Assembly: GCF_018687715.1 (NCBI RefSeq)
Contig: NC_056764.1
Span: 1,614,501 to 1,678,500 of the forward strand
DNA: 64,000 bases
Reading direction: 5' to 3'
From: Carya illinoinensis
Lineage: Eukaryota; Streptophyta; Magnoliopsida; Fagales; Juglandaceae
A program made the translations under genes and the position numbers. The notes beneath the pieces are model-generated. The model did no database searches. It was not told where the DNA came from and saw only the letters and a list, made by a program, of their open reading frames with translations. Shown here piece by piece: positions 30,747-41,215 of the stretch; position 1 is the first letter of the stretch, and every line of letters begins with the position of its first letter.

Positions 30747-32425
30747 CTGCATGCCGGCCCGCCCATTAGAACATCCCATGATCAAAGCCAGTCAAGAGAC
30801 CAAAGCAAAACCATAGGAATTATGTCGGAAGGATGGGGATGGGCTTTTTTGTCTTTTCATCCCCCATTTTGTTATCCTCCTCCTCCTCATCCTCCACGGC
30901 CTCCTCCTTCTTCTTTGTTTTTATTTTCCTAAAGTTATAATTAATATAATCGGAGTTTGGGGTGTTTTATGTAAGATTATATTATGATAATAAACAAAGA
31001 CTTCAAGGAAATGCATGGATTAAATATCATGAGAATCGATCCTAATTATATATAAAGATTATCAGAGTTTGATATCTACCTTTACGTCTCATGGCCGACT
31101 TCGGTGCCTGGGTGCATGTGTGCTGTACGTACATTATACGTCGACTCACTGAATAACTTTTGGAATATTTCTATTTTTACTGCCTGCTGACATCTGATTC
31201 AGATTCCACTGATATATGATATTAATGGTGCTGTGGTTGTCATATTTTTATTTATAATGCGCCAGATCGATGATCATGAATCTTATAAGAGATCAGTACT
31301 GCACCAATGAGTTTTTGAATCTGATACCAGTACGCCGGTGATTCCCTAGATCATCCTTAGACGTTTCACATGCATCTGACAAACATCGATCGATCCCTTT
31401 ATATATATATATATATATATATTATATGAAAGCTTAATCCGTTAGGATACAAAGGCATGCAATTATATAGTTTCTTCATCATCAAGAAGCTGTGATAATG
31501 GCCGATGGCTCTAGCTAGCTAGGTCACTTAATTTTAAATATCATGTACATGAGAATCTGGAGATTTGTTCTTGGCCGGGGAAAGTAAGAGCACACATGAG
31601 ATAGAAGCTGCATGCTATATTCATGCGCATGCACAGGCCAGGTACCCCATATATATATATATAATATATATGTATGTATGTATGAAAATTTCTCATTACG
31701 TACCAACTTGATCTTTATGTATCGATTACGAATACGAAGAATAGCCATCTTTGAATCTCAATTAGATCATCATCAGCTCTCCATTTTCGTTAATTACACA
31801 AAATCATCATGATCGACCTTATAATTCTCTAATTTACACAATTGGATTAATGAAAAGCATCGTAACTTTTTTTAATTTTTACACAAAACTGATCAGTACG
31901 TACTGTTGGTTTCATATAATATGCTTTTAAAGATGATCAGAACGTGATTCGATTAATATCAACCATTCCTTGGAATCTGGTACTACTGCAGTTTTAACGT
32001 CGAAGCCGCCCGCCGGCCCCATGCATATTACTTTCCATATTCTCTGATGATCTTTTGATGCTAGCTAGCTATAAGTCCACTAATATATGTATATATATGT
32101 GTGTGTATATATATATAATTTGATCTTGACTTAATGGTACAGTTATATGCCCCCATGCAGCAATAATAAGTTATCTTTGTTTTAGTGAATATTCTGTCAG
32201 ATATAGAATTAAGTGCGTATATATAGCGATAAATATACTTGCTTATAAATAAATAAATAAATAAAAGTAAGATTAAGAAATTAATTAATGTATAGTCGTA
32301 GGCCAAGGAGTATTATAAGAATCGTTTTAGATCTAACAAGACAGCAAGTTGCATATATATAAATATATATATATATATATCATGTCTCAGCTAAATAAAT
32401 AAATAAATATATATATACATATATA
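30747..32425. other. 3' flank and AT-rich spacer
   Basis: The transporter's 3' region contains a CCTCCTCCT-rich stretch and possible AATAA-type signals near 30990. Beyond it are (TA)n tracts (31401-31420, 31650-31680, 32080-32117) and no gene. Confidence 0.4.
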
Positions 32426-32435
32426 GTTAAAAAAA

Positions 32436-32493
32436 GAAAAATGCTGAGTGCAGTCGCCTGGTGTAAACGGCGTGCAGTCGGCTGCTGACGTGG
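32436..32493 (+). repeat. MULE left terminal inverted repeat
   Basis: Pairs with 39974-40027. The outer roughly 17 nt are diverged and the inner part is well matched, ending in a CTGACGTGG bZIP-type core. A 3-nt CTG insertion distinguishes it from the right end. Confidence 0.85.
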
Positions 32494-32606
32494 ATGTGAA
32501 ATCAAAACTCACCGTTTTGATTGTAAACAGAACTCACCGTTTTGGAACCCTAAGTCTCTCTCACTCTCTACTGACCCGAGCTCGAACCACTTTCGAAACC
32601 CTCTCT

Positions 32607-33160
32607 CCCTCTCTGCGATTGGAACCCCAAAATCGCATCGAACCCTAGATCATCACGAGACCCTCTCTCCCTCTCTTCGACCCTCCCTCTCTGCGATTGG
32701 AACCCCAAATCGTCTCGAACCCTAGATCATCCCGAGACCCTCTCTCCCTCTCTACGATTGGAACCCTAGATCCTCTCGAACCAGTTTCTGGTCGAGACCC
32801 TCTCTCCCTCTCTGCGATTGGAACCCTAGATCTAGAGATGGCTTTTCTGGTTGGTTCTCCTCTGCGATTGGAACCCTAGATCCTCTCGAACCAGTTTCTA
32901 GTTGGTTCTCCTCTGCGATTGGAACCCTAGATCTAGAGATGGCTTTTCTGGTTGGTTCTCCTCTGCGATTGGAACCCTAGATCTAGAGATGGCCCACTCA
33001 GGCTGGTTCTCCTCTGCGATTGGAACCCTAGATCTGGAGATGGCTTTTCTGGTTGGTTCTCCTCTGCGATTGGAACCCTAGATCTCTCGAATCCTAGACT
33101 GCTTCTCCTCTCTCGAAGCACTTTCGATTCCCTCTCTCACTCTCTGCGATTGGTCTGGTT
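32607..33160 (+). repeat. Minisatellite in the leader of the GRF gene
   Basis: Nine clear copies and one partial copy of a core CTCTGCGATTGGAACCC(TAGATC), at irregular spacing of about 50-75 bp early and about 50 bp later. The intervening CCTCTCTCCCTCTCT and GATGGCTTTTCTGGTTGGTT blocks are also repeated. Confidence 0.93.
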
Positions 33161-33394
33161 CTCTCTCGATTCCTCCCTCAAAACTCCCTCTCGATTCATC
33201 CCGAGAACTCCGAACCCTAAATCCCTCTGCTTACAATTTTTCGTTTTTGTTTGGTTGTCATTTATTTTTGTTGGTTGTCGAACTAGAATCTGTTGGTATG
33301 GATTCACGTTTCCCTCCCTCTCTGCTTCTCTCTCGATTCACCCCTCAGAAGTGGAAACCCTAAATTCATTTCTGTTCGGTCTGTTCGCATTAAG

Positions 33395-34311
33395 GTAAGA
33401 TTTCTCTGTCCACTAGTTCATCATAATACTGTATGCTTCTTTAATTTTTCTGCGTATAATGAGTCTTGTTCAGTTACTAGATCTATAATTTTTATATATA
33501 TTTTTGTTCATCTTGTGTTATTGAATTGCCCAGTAGATGCATTAAATCTGATTTCTGTTTTTAGTTTGTGAATTTGAGTTTATGTGCTATGATTATTTGG
33601 TATATTGTGAAACTTTGGTTAAGTTGGCCCAAATTGGTATGTGGTGCATTGTCGAACTGGCTGAAGTGTATGGGTTTATGAGCACATTAAATTGGGTGCC
33701 ATATATGTTGGTGTAACAGATGCTCAATGTTATATATTATTTTGTGTTTAGACTTATGGAAATATCAGTTACTATATATCGACATTGCATATCCTCCCGT
33801 TTGTCTAAAATTATCACCCAATTGCAACATCTTATATACATTGCTTTGTGGGATTGAATTGCCCTGTAGAGGCGTTGAAGTGCTTATAATATGTTGGTCT
33901 ATTGTGACACTTTGGTTAAGTTGGTGGGTAATTAGAATGTGGTGTTTTTTTGTGAACTGAAGTGGATGGGTTTATGAGCACATTAAATTGAGAATGGTGC
34001 TACTATATATTGTGTATTTTCTGACATGTTGGTGTAACAGATGCTCAATTGAATATATTATTTTCTGTTTAGACTTATGGAAATATCAGTTACTATATAT
34101 CTTCATTGCAGGATAATATGCCATATCCTCCTGTTTGTCTAAAATTATCACCCAATTGCAACATCTTATATACATATTTCTGTTAGACAATTTATCTCTT
34201 TGCAAAATATTATGCCATATCCTCATGTGTATATTTCTTCTCCCATGCATATATACACTGTTTAATATATACTCTTGACTGGGGGCTATTTTTACTTCAA
34301 TATTATGATAG
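33395..34311 (+). other. Predicted 5'-UTR intron of the GRF gene, with an internal duplication
   Basis: A strong donor (TAAG|GTAAGA, 33395) and an acceptor (GATAG, ending at 34311) flank this stretch just before the ATG at 34315. Inside it, about 33519-33843 is duplicated at about 33853-34175, with shared blocks such as ATGAGCACATTAAATTG and CTTATGGAAATATCAGTTAC. Confidence 0.65.
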
Positions 34312-34314
34312 AAA

Positions 34315-34725
34315 ATGAGTTCTGCTTCTCATTCCGGGTCAAGCTTGGAGAGACCACTTTGCTATTGTGGCTCCCAAGCGAAACTACGGATTTCGGGAAA
34401 AGCAAAATCTTTTGGTAGAAGATTTTTCAATTGTCCAAACTATAAGATGAATAAACAATGTGGCTTTTTTGAGTGGATTGATCTTCAAAGTGAGCAAAAC
34501 ACTTGCTGTAAGATGACGTTGGAGTTAGCTGAACGGAGACACGAAAGGGTACTTCATGACACGCTGCGTATGGAGGAAGCCAAATTTACCGCATTGGAGA
34601 AGAAGTACAAGGGAGCGTTGAAAGTATTAAAAGGCTCATGGCTTTTTTTTGTAATAGTTTGTGCTGTATTTTTTGCCATCTTCAGTGGTTGTAATGTCTC
34701 TCGGCCAATGCTTCAGCTCATGTAA
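34315..34725 (+). CDS. GRF zinc-finger protein with C-terminal membrane segment (MULE-borne)
   Basis: Single-exon coding region of 136 aa. Residues 14-56 form a GRF-type zinc finger with Cys16, Cys18, Cys40 and Cys49, the GRRFFNC signature and the terminal FFEW. Residues about 68-106 are charged and helical (coiled-coil-like). Residues about 109-125 (WLFFVIVCAVFFAIF) form one hydrophobic segment fit to span a membrane. GRF fingers bind nucleic acid in topoisomerase III, APE2 and NEIL3; the plant GRF-plus-TM proteins have no clear role. The gene lies inside the MULE ends and converges on the transposase gene, so it is best seen as the second gene of the element, comparable in position to mudrB of MuDR. 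That functional parallel is an inference. Confidence 0.85.
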   Translation: MSSASHSGSSLERPLCYCGSQAKLRISGKAKSFGRRFFNCPNYKMNKQCGFFEWIDLQSEQNTCCKMTLELAERRHERVLHDTLRMEEAKFTALEKKYKGALKVLKGSWLFFVIVCAVFFAIFSGCNVSRPMLQLM

Positions 34726-34796
34726 CTCAACCCCTTTTGATGTATTTGACACTTTGATTAGTTAATGTATTAGATGTGTCATATGTAATTTCTTCA

Positions 34797-34909
34797 TCCT
34801 GGGACTTTTGTATGTATTTAAAATTTGTAGCCAATTTCCTGGGACTTTTGTATGTATTAGCCAATTTCTTTTCCAATTTCCTGGGACTTGTGTATGTATT
34901 TGAAATTTT
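34797..34909 (+). repeat. Three short repeats in the GRF gene 3' region
   Basis: TCCTGGGACTT(T/G)TGTATGTATT occurs three times about 40 bp apart, just after the stop codon, with CCAATTTC linkers. The region lies between the convergent genes and may contain 3' processing signals. Confidence 0.8.
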
Positions 34910-35700
34910 AGGTGAATTTTGTAATGACTTTAACCTCAATTGATTGTATATAGACCATTTCTTTATGTGGTCCCAGTATTCTTAGCATGCCTATTTGGGT
35001 TTCTTTCGAATCAGCATATTGCAAAATCCATTACCCATGAGGCAGTGAATTATTGGATACCAACTTTTGACCTCAATTGAATACTTAGTATTCAATTGAG
35101 AAAATGGCAACACAAGATTACAAGAAACTACGAAAAATATGCCTTTGGCTTCTCATTACACCTCAAGAGCTTATTACACTGAAAATAGACCAATCCATAT
35201 AAGACAACTCCTAATAGACCAACGAGTATAAGACAAATCCTGCCCAATCGGCTTTTGACCACAACTGGAACTGGGCATCACCTAACAAAGATTTGGTTGT
35301 TATTTCTTGCACCTGTTGGATACACTAACTACAATACGTTGCACCAAGTCAAAAGACGTGAAGAATCCGTTTTATACCGTTTGATCACATCAACAAAAAA
35401 ATAACCCCTTATAGTCTTTTGGCATCAAATCATGTCCGACTAGAAAACACAAATTCAAAATGTGATCTATGTATATACATCCGAATCTGACATCACACAT
35501 TTTTCAGCTTGCCTCCTCCTTTCTGACGAACAAATTCTCAGATGTCATTTACATATACAAAATACAAAATATACAAATTACAGCCAACTTGCCCAAATAA
35601 GTTCATAAAGGGGAAAAATACACCACATCTTGTGGTGTACAAAACATGCACCAGCTCTCCTCCTTGTAAATACAATGCTTTTGTGAATTATACAAAATCA

Positions 35701-38595
35701 TTACATCAATGCTCCTGACCCATCTCCACCCAGGGAGCTTTGGTTGTGTGTCATCCAATCATAAAAAATCTATGATTAATCCAAATAAACAAATCTTTAT
35801 CAAATAATAAATAATATTACAAAAATGGCCTAGATAAGTGAGAAATCTTACACTTTCTTGACTACCAACCATAGGATGAACACTTTCTTGACTACCAAAA
35901 AACATAGGCTGAACACTTTGCGTGGTCCCACTACTGTCCATGACCTGTTAAACAATAAGTGAATTTTATCACAATGACACCTATTGACCTCCTTCAAAAA
36001 ATATGCCAAAAGAGCTTATATCTAAAAATATACCGTAAATTGTCCATCATTGGTTATATCTGCTTCTGATGGCCCAAATAAATTCCTATATGTGCCCATA
36101 GCTACTGTATGATTGTCATCTCGCTAAAAGTGGAGTAAATAGTTAATTTTAACGTCATTAGAAATAAGTGAACCTTTATCATAATGACACCAAATCCCTA
36201 TAGACCAGTTTTTATTAAAGCTTGCTAAAACATGCACCTGTTTTCGTTTTCCACCCACTTGTGCTTTCTTCTGTTTGGCTTTAATCTTCCGCATTTCTGT
36301 CTCCATCCTGGATGCTCTTCTAAGAGATGGAGGTCTTCCTTTTCCTCTAACAACAAGTGGACTCTTCACTTGTTGTGAGCTACCAACTACAGCCCCATCT
36401 AGTATTGTAACCCCAGGTTCCGAAACTTTGCATTGCAAAAATATAATAAAAAAAGTAAGCGACACTTGGTGTCAATCCATCATAAATAGCAATTGTAAAC
36501 CCATTTTTGTAAATACAAAATACAAAATAATAAAATAATACAAAATACAAAGTATTAAACCTGTTTGGCCGCTAGAATTGGGTCGATGGTTCTGACGATA
36601 TAATCCAGTCATCTCATGTATCCTCTTCTTGGCATCTTCAAAGAAGTTATCAGATTCCACCGCGTAATCTATCATCTCATAACACATATTCAGAAGAATT
36701 GATTGTCTATTACCATTTGGCCTCTCATCCTGCGCATCGTAGCTAGATCGGATTAACGTGTATCTTCTCTTGATGTCCTTCCGCCATCGGTCTAAAATGT
36801 ACCGATCTGGCAATGATTTTACACCATTTGTCTTGAATACAGCCAAAATATGCCTACACAGTATTCCCCTCATCTGAAATAAACCACATGAACAGTTTGC
36901 ATTGCAGTCATCGACATTAAAATCCACAAAATATGTAACCTGTTTTGTGAACTCATGAATACGAACTTCATCTTCTACCAAATAACTCTTCATTACACCA
37001 TCCATTGTCTGTAAAGATGGATCCAAATCAAGCACACCGATAACTTGCTGTTGAACTTCCTTGAATTTTGCGTTCGTGTACAACACCTGAAATTTCTTTT
37101 CAATTGGCGATCTAGATACGCAGGGAATGGTGCCACTAAAGGAAAGAAACTCTGCTTGATTTTCATTCTCAATTTTCCTTTTTAGCGCATTGTCAAACTG
37201 GTCGACAAACTCTTTCAGGTTTGTCTTTGAATGGACATAACCATCAAAGAAAGCATTCATACTCTCGCTGCGCTGAGTGGTACTCATTCCCGCCCAAAAA
37301 TGGTCTCTTAGAAAAATGGGTACCCAATGCGCACGCTCCAAATATAAACTTTTCAACCACACATTCTCATGTAAGTGGTATGTATTAATAAACACGGACC
37401 AACATTTTTCAAACTCCTCAATAGTTTGTGTGTCGTATACACATTTCATCAACTCGGTTTTCAACCCACTTTTATATGCAGCATATGCCCCAAGCTTCTC
37501 AGGGGCCTTCTTCAGTATATGCCATAGGCAAAATCTATGTCGAGTTTCTGGGAAGACAATAGCAATTGCATTTTTCATTGCTCTGTCTTGATCAGTAATA
37601 ATCGCCTTCGGAGCTACTCCGTCCATACATTGCAACCAGGTTTGGAAAAGCCATATAAACGTCTCCGTGTCCTCACTGGAAATCAACCCAGCTCCTAAAA
37701 GAATCGACTGCCCGTGGTGGTTTACACCAACAAATGGTGCAAAGGGCATCCCATACCTATTAGTCAGGTATGTGGTGTCGAATGTCACGACATCACCAAA
37801 ATACTTATAGGCTGCCCGACTACGTGGATCTGCCCAAAAAACATTTTTTAATCTCCCGTCATCGTCTAAATCCATCAATGCAAAAAATCCATGATTCTTG
37901 TATTGCATCCTTAAGAAATAATCACGAAGTGCTCCAGCACCACCTGCACCAAGTCGTAGATGACGGGCTTTCTCGATGTAATTGCGACAATCCTTTTCCA
38001 GAAATGGCAGGTTCTCAAAGCCACCTGCGCCAACTACAAGAGATCCGTAACTCTTGTTCAGTCGGATACCAGCTAAATCGTTGGTGTCAAGGACTCTTTT
38101 AACTGTCTCACTCACTTCTCTGTTACATCGATAGAAGCGAGATTTCTGTGGGCTGATAACATGATTATGTGAATTATTGACTGTTGTCAACTGCATCTTT
38201 CCATCGACTCTCAACGCATTTATCCTTGCCTTGCAGTCTGTCTTTCCCGTCGGACGTGGGTTGGCAACATTGGATGTCTTAATCCGTGCCTTCCCTCCCC
38301 GTGCACAACCAATAGTAACATATCTGACACTTTGATCTTCTGACCTCTCACTCCTTTGTGTCATCACCCCAAACCCGCATTTCTTAGCATACTGCTTATA
38401 ATAGCTAAACAAATCTTCAAATGAATTGAACTCCATGCCCGACTTTGGCTCCTCAATCATATCATCACCTTTCGACGATGGCACTACATGTGATGTACCT
38501 GGAGTGCAATCGTCGATTTCACGTTCACCTGGACTGCCATATGAAGTTTCCCTCTCTTCTTGTCTATCAAATGCATGTTCTTCCCCTTCTCCCAT
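35701..38595 (-). CDS. FAR1/FRS-like MULE transposase
   Basis: Five exons in phase: 38595-36561, 36425-36238, 36123-36034, 35944-35852 and 35769-35701, giving 824 aa. The N-terminal FAR1-type WRKY-GCM1 zinc finger spans about 55-150 (Cys97, Cys121, His143, His145). The MULE transposase core has Asp273 (TFDTTYLTNRYG), Asp335 (ITDQD) and Glu444 (TTQRSESMNAFF), plus RFCLWHILKK. The SWIM zinc finger (CSC at 568-570, CRH at 580-582) follows. The tail has an AT-hook-like KGRPPSLRR basic stretch (exon 2). All catalytic and metal ligands are present with no stop or frameshift. An AG acceptor 3 nt before the ATG suggests an upstream non-coding exon. Host FRS genes are domesticated relatives, but the flanking ends and TSD make this a resident transposase. 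Confidence 0.92.
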
Positions 38596-38659
38596 GCCCT
38601 GTAAAAGTTGTTCACTTTTATCTCCACATTACGAGAAAACACTTGGTAATGGCATACTA

Positions 38660-39420
38660 AATAAAAAAAAAAAAAACCAAAATTGACCATAACAAAATAA
38701 TAAATCTGGTATCATTTTATGGCACTATCAAATAAATAAAAATTTTGTATGTAAGCTTCACCACAATAGAAACTCATTAAACTCATTACCAGAGATTGAT
38801 GTATTCAGCCCACTTTTGACGTAATCAAATCTATACATTGATGCTAATAGTTTATAATTTAGGTAGTGGAAGTAAACAATGAGGAATTAGTAACTTTCCT
38901 ATGAAATAACCTATATCTTGGTTGATTAAATATCTGCATTGTTCCATTCAAAAATTTCTTCTCTTATGGCGTTCAACAAGTAAAATCTGTAACATAAACT
39001 CCTTTAACCAACTAGTTGCATAACAAGTTCATTAAACCAAATCATATCCAACAGAAAAGTGCCAATAAATAATGGTGCAAAGATTTCTTTAAAAATATTT
39101 ATATATATTCAAATCATTAACCAAATATTAAAGCCATCAATAACCGAATATTAAAGCCACGGTTTTGTACTTGAATCACACCTTTACATTTTGTAGTCAT
39201 CAACCAACGTAAAAAACATCAAACCAATATCATTGGCCTCCTACACGACACAAACCCGACCAAAACCAAACCACATTAGCATACAACATTTTCAAAGTCC
39301 TCTATGGATTCACGTTCAACAATATATATTTACCATGTTCATTCAAATCCCACAAAACAGAGCCACATATATATCAAACAAATTATGAAAATCTGTATTT
39401 TTTTTTTTTTGAAGCATGCA
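38660..39420. other. Transposase upstream region inside the MULE
   Basis: AT-rich with no coding potential. It probably holds the 5'-UTR intron of the transposase; a possible minus-strand donor (ATG|GTAAAT) lies near 39330. Confidence 0.45.
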
Positions 39421-39439
39421 GATATGGATCCATCTCAGA

Positions 39440-39720
39440 ACCAGAACCTGGCCGTGGTGGTGCGGCCGTGGTGGTGCGGCCATGGTGGTGCCGACCCACG
39501 AAACTGACCACCCACGTCCTTGACCCGAGATGCTGGGCTGAACTGCTGGCCCTCGAATCTGACCCGAGCAGATGGCCCACTCAACTGACCCGAGCTGATG
39601 ACCCACGAAGCTGACCCGAGCGATGGCCCACGGACCGGACCCGAGCAGATGGCCCACGGATCTGACCCAATCTCAACTGAAACCAACCTGACCCAAACAA
39701 GATCAGGCCTTTGACCCACT
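39440..39720 (-). repeat. Minisatellite near the right MULE end
   Basis: GGCCGTGGTGGTGC-type units at 39450-39495, then about five imperfect units of TGACCCGAGCAGATGGCCCAC to 39720. GC-rich in contrast with its surroundings. It mirrors in position the minisatellite at the left end. Confidence 0.88.
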
Positions 39721-39907
39721 CCAACGCAGACCGGACCACCCCGAAATCAACCCACCCAACGGCAACAGCTCTCTGCACCCACGCCGATCGGATTTCTTCC
39801 TCCTTTCAGTTCTGGGGGGCTCGCGAATGGAAGAAGCGGGAAATCTATCCTTTCGGAAATGCTTTCAATCTGCACCGGTTTTGGTTTTCATTCGTATTTC
39901 GTTTTTC

Positions 39908-39908
<1 letters not shown>

Positions 39909-39945
<37 letters not shown>
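39909..39945. repeat. Poly-T tract of 37 T
   Basis: Homopolymer just inside the right terminal region of the MULE. Confidence 0.95.
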
Positions 39946-39949
<4 letters not shown>

Positions 39950-39955
39950 AATGGA

Positions 39956-39984
39956 GGCTGACGTGGCGCAACGCCACGTCAGCC
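39956..39984. repeat. Perfect 13-bp hairpin at the inner edge of the right MULE end
   Basis: GGCTGACGTGGCG and its exact complement are separated by CAA. The stem contains ACGTGGC, the core bound by plant bZIP factors. Its outer arm is part of the terminal inverted repeat. Confidence 0.9.
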
Positions 39985-40027
39985 GACTGCATCCCGATTA
40001 CATCGGGCGACTGCGTATAGAACTACT
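39974..40027 (-). repeat. MULE right terminal inverted repeat
   Basis: Complement of the left end 32436-32493 with scattered mismatches. Includes the small stem CCCGA/TCGGG. Confidence 0.85.
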
Positions 40028-40037
40028 GTTAAAAAAA

Positions 40038-40337
40038 TGACCTCAGAAATACATGAGAATAACAAAAGGAGAATTAATGATCTGGGATTTGTTGGTGATA
40101 CTGGTGGCTGAAACGACGTTGTACGTACGTACGTCAAAGTGGGGTCTCTAATTTTGTGATGTCAGCTATATATTAATAAATAATTCGAAATTAAATGCAT
40201 GCTTTTAATTTTCATATATAAATTAAAAGAGCGTACGAATATATATTGCATATATGCATCAATTGATATAGATTTTCATACATAAAGATACGTACGTTAA
40301 GGGAATTTTTCTGTTCTTTGTATATATGCTTGCAAAT

Positions 40338-40374
<37 letters not shown>

Positions 40375-40679
40375 CGATTTATATAATCAATTATTCGTAT
40401 TCAACATCAAGTAGTTATATCAATCTCGATGATCGACTGGTTTCTACAAAGTCGCATTCATGTCTTCTTAATTGCTTGTTCAGTTATAATATTGGACCCA
40501 AAGTTTGCATGACAAGCTAGCAAGACACGCAATATTATCGCATCTCACTTTTCTTATATAAACAGAAACAAAAAATAAAGAAAACGCATTATCTAAACCT
40601 AATCTGAAGTAAATAAATCCCTTTGTTTCTTCTCCTTCTTTTAGACGTAAAGTCCTCTCTCTCTATCTCTCTTTATAAA
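40038..40679. other. Intergenic, no gene seen
   Basis: AT-rich, with a (TA)n tract at about 40339-40370. Confidence 0.4.
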
Positions 40680-40689
40680 ATTATTACAG

Positions 40690-40845
40690 ATATAAAAAAA
40701 TTATATAAAATAAACACACAAATTAACATAATTTTATAAAATTCATTAGATCTATTTTATAATAAACATTACTTTACAATCTAACATACCACATCAAGTC
40801 AAATTAGCTGTAGGTTTACTTTTATAAAAATTCTATATGCAATCA
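40690..40845. mobile_element. Foldback MITE, family 1
   Basis: The left half (ATAAACACACAAATTAACAT, then TTAGATCTATTTTATA) resembles the reverse complement of the right half (ACTTTACAATCTAACATA to TAGGTTTACTTTTATA). Related sequences lie at about 16575-16720, 28030-28225 and 54827-54985. Confidence 0.6.
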
Positions 40846-40975
40846 CTTTTACGTACTTTTTTGTACACTCTATTAATGTGATTAGTTGTGGATTAAAAAA
40901 AATTGATGCAGTCAATCACATTAATGAAATACGTAGAGAGTATGCAAAAGTGACTGTATGTAACATTACTCTTAT
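40846..40975. mobile_element. Small foldback element with about 50-bp inverted ends
   Basis: Left TGCAATCACTTTTACGTAC to TTAATGTGATTAG; right, reversed, ACAGTCACTTTTGCATAC to TTAATGTGATTGA. Non-coding and about 130 bp. It directly follows the previous MITE, and no clear target duplication is seen. Confidence 0.65.
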
Positions 40976-41037
40976 TTTTATGTAATCATTTTCTTATATA
41001 TGGTGGTGATGACTGTGGGGGCCATCATTTTCATCAA

Positions 41038-41205
41038 GAGAAATGATATTTACAGTCGTGATTGTGCACTGCACTCTCTTTGAAAAAAGTGAATTAACAT
41101 GGGATCCATAAGAAAAAAAAAACTAATTTTTTAATCGTGAACTCTACTCTTTTTTAAAGTATTTACGCGATGTTTACACACTCTACGACTGTATGTATCA
41201 TTACT
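41038..41205. mobile_element. MULE-type MITE, 168 bp
   Basis: The ends share (A)AATGATAyxTACAGTCG as inverted repeats, similar in layout (AATG...CAGTCG) to the ends of the large MULE. The flanks TTTTCATCAA (41028-41037) and TATTCATCAA (41206-41215) form a 10-bp duplication with one mismatch. Confidence 0.7.
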
Positions 41206-41215
41206 TATTCATCAA

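Larger units (their letters stand above)
32436..40027 (-). mobile_element. Complete Mutator-like element (MULE), 7.6 kb, two convergent genes
   Basis: Bounded by imperfect terminal inverted repeats of about 55 bp (32436-32493 and 39974-40027), which share GCAGTCGCC and ATGCAGTCGGCTG-like cores, and by a perfect 10-bp target duplication. Inside are a FAR1-type MULE transposase gene (minus, 38595-35701) and a GRF zinc-finger gene (plus, 34315-34725). Both leaders contain minisatellites. The transposase frame and splice borders look intact, so the element may be autonomous or was so recently. The exact TSD also argues for a recent insertion. Confidence 0.9.
32426..40037. repeat. 10-bp target-site duplication of the MULE
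   Basis: The identical GTTAAAAAAA occurs at 32426-32435 and 40028-40037, immediately outside the two inverted ends. A duplication of 9-11 bp is the hallmark of Mutator-like insertion. Confidence 0.88.

Noticed and set aside
32448..33398. Repetitive ORFs on both strands (IGTLDL, FQSQRRT repeats)
   Set aside because: They arise from the minisatellite in the MULE leader and are better explained as untranslated leader.
35701..38595. Transposase gene considered as a domesticated host FAR1/FRS gene
   Set aside because: Matching inverted ends and an exact 10-bp duplication enclose it, and the catalytic residues are intact, so an element-borne transposase is the better reading.
39343..39778. Several overlapping minus-strand ORFs rich in Gly and Ser
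   Set aside because: They are frames through the right-end minisatellite, and none has a family resemblance.
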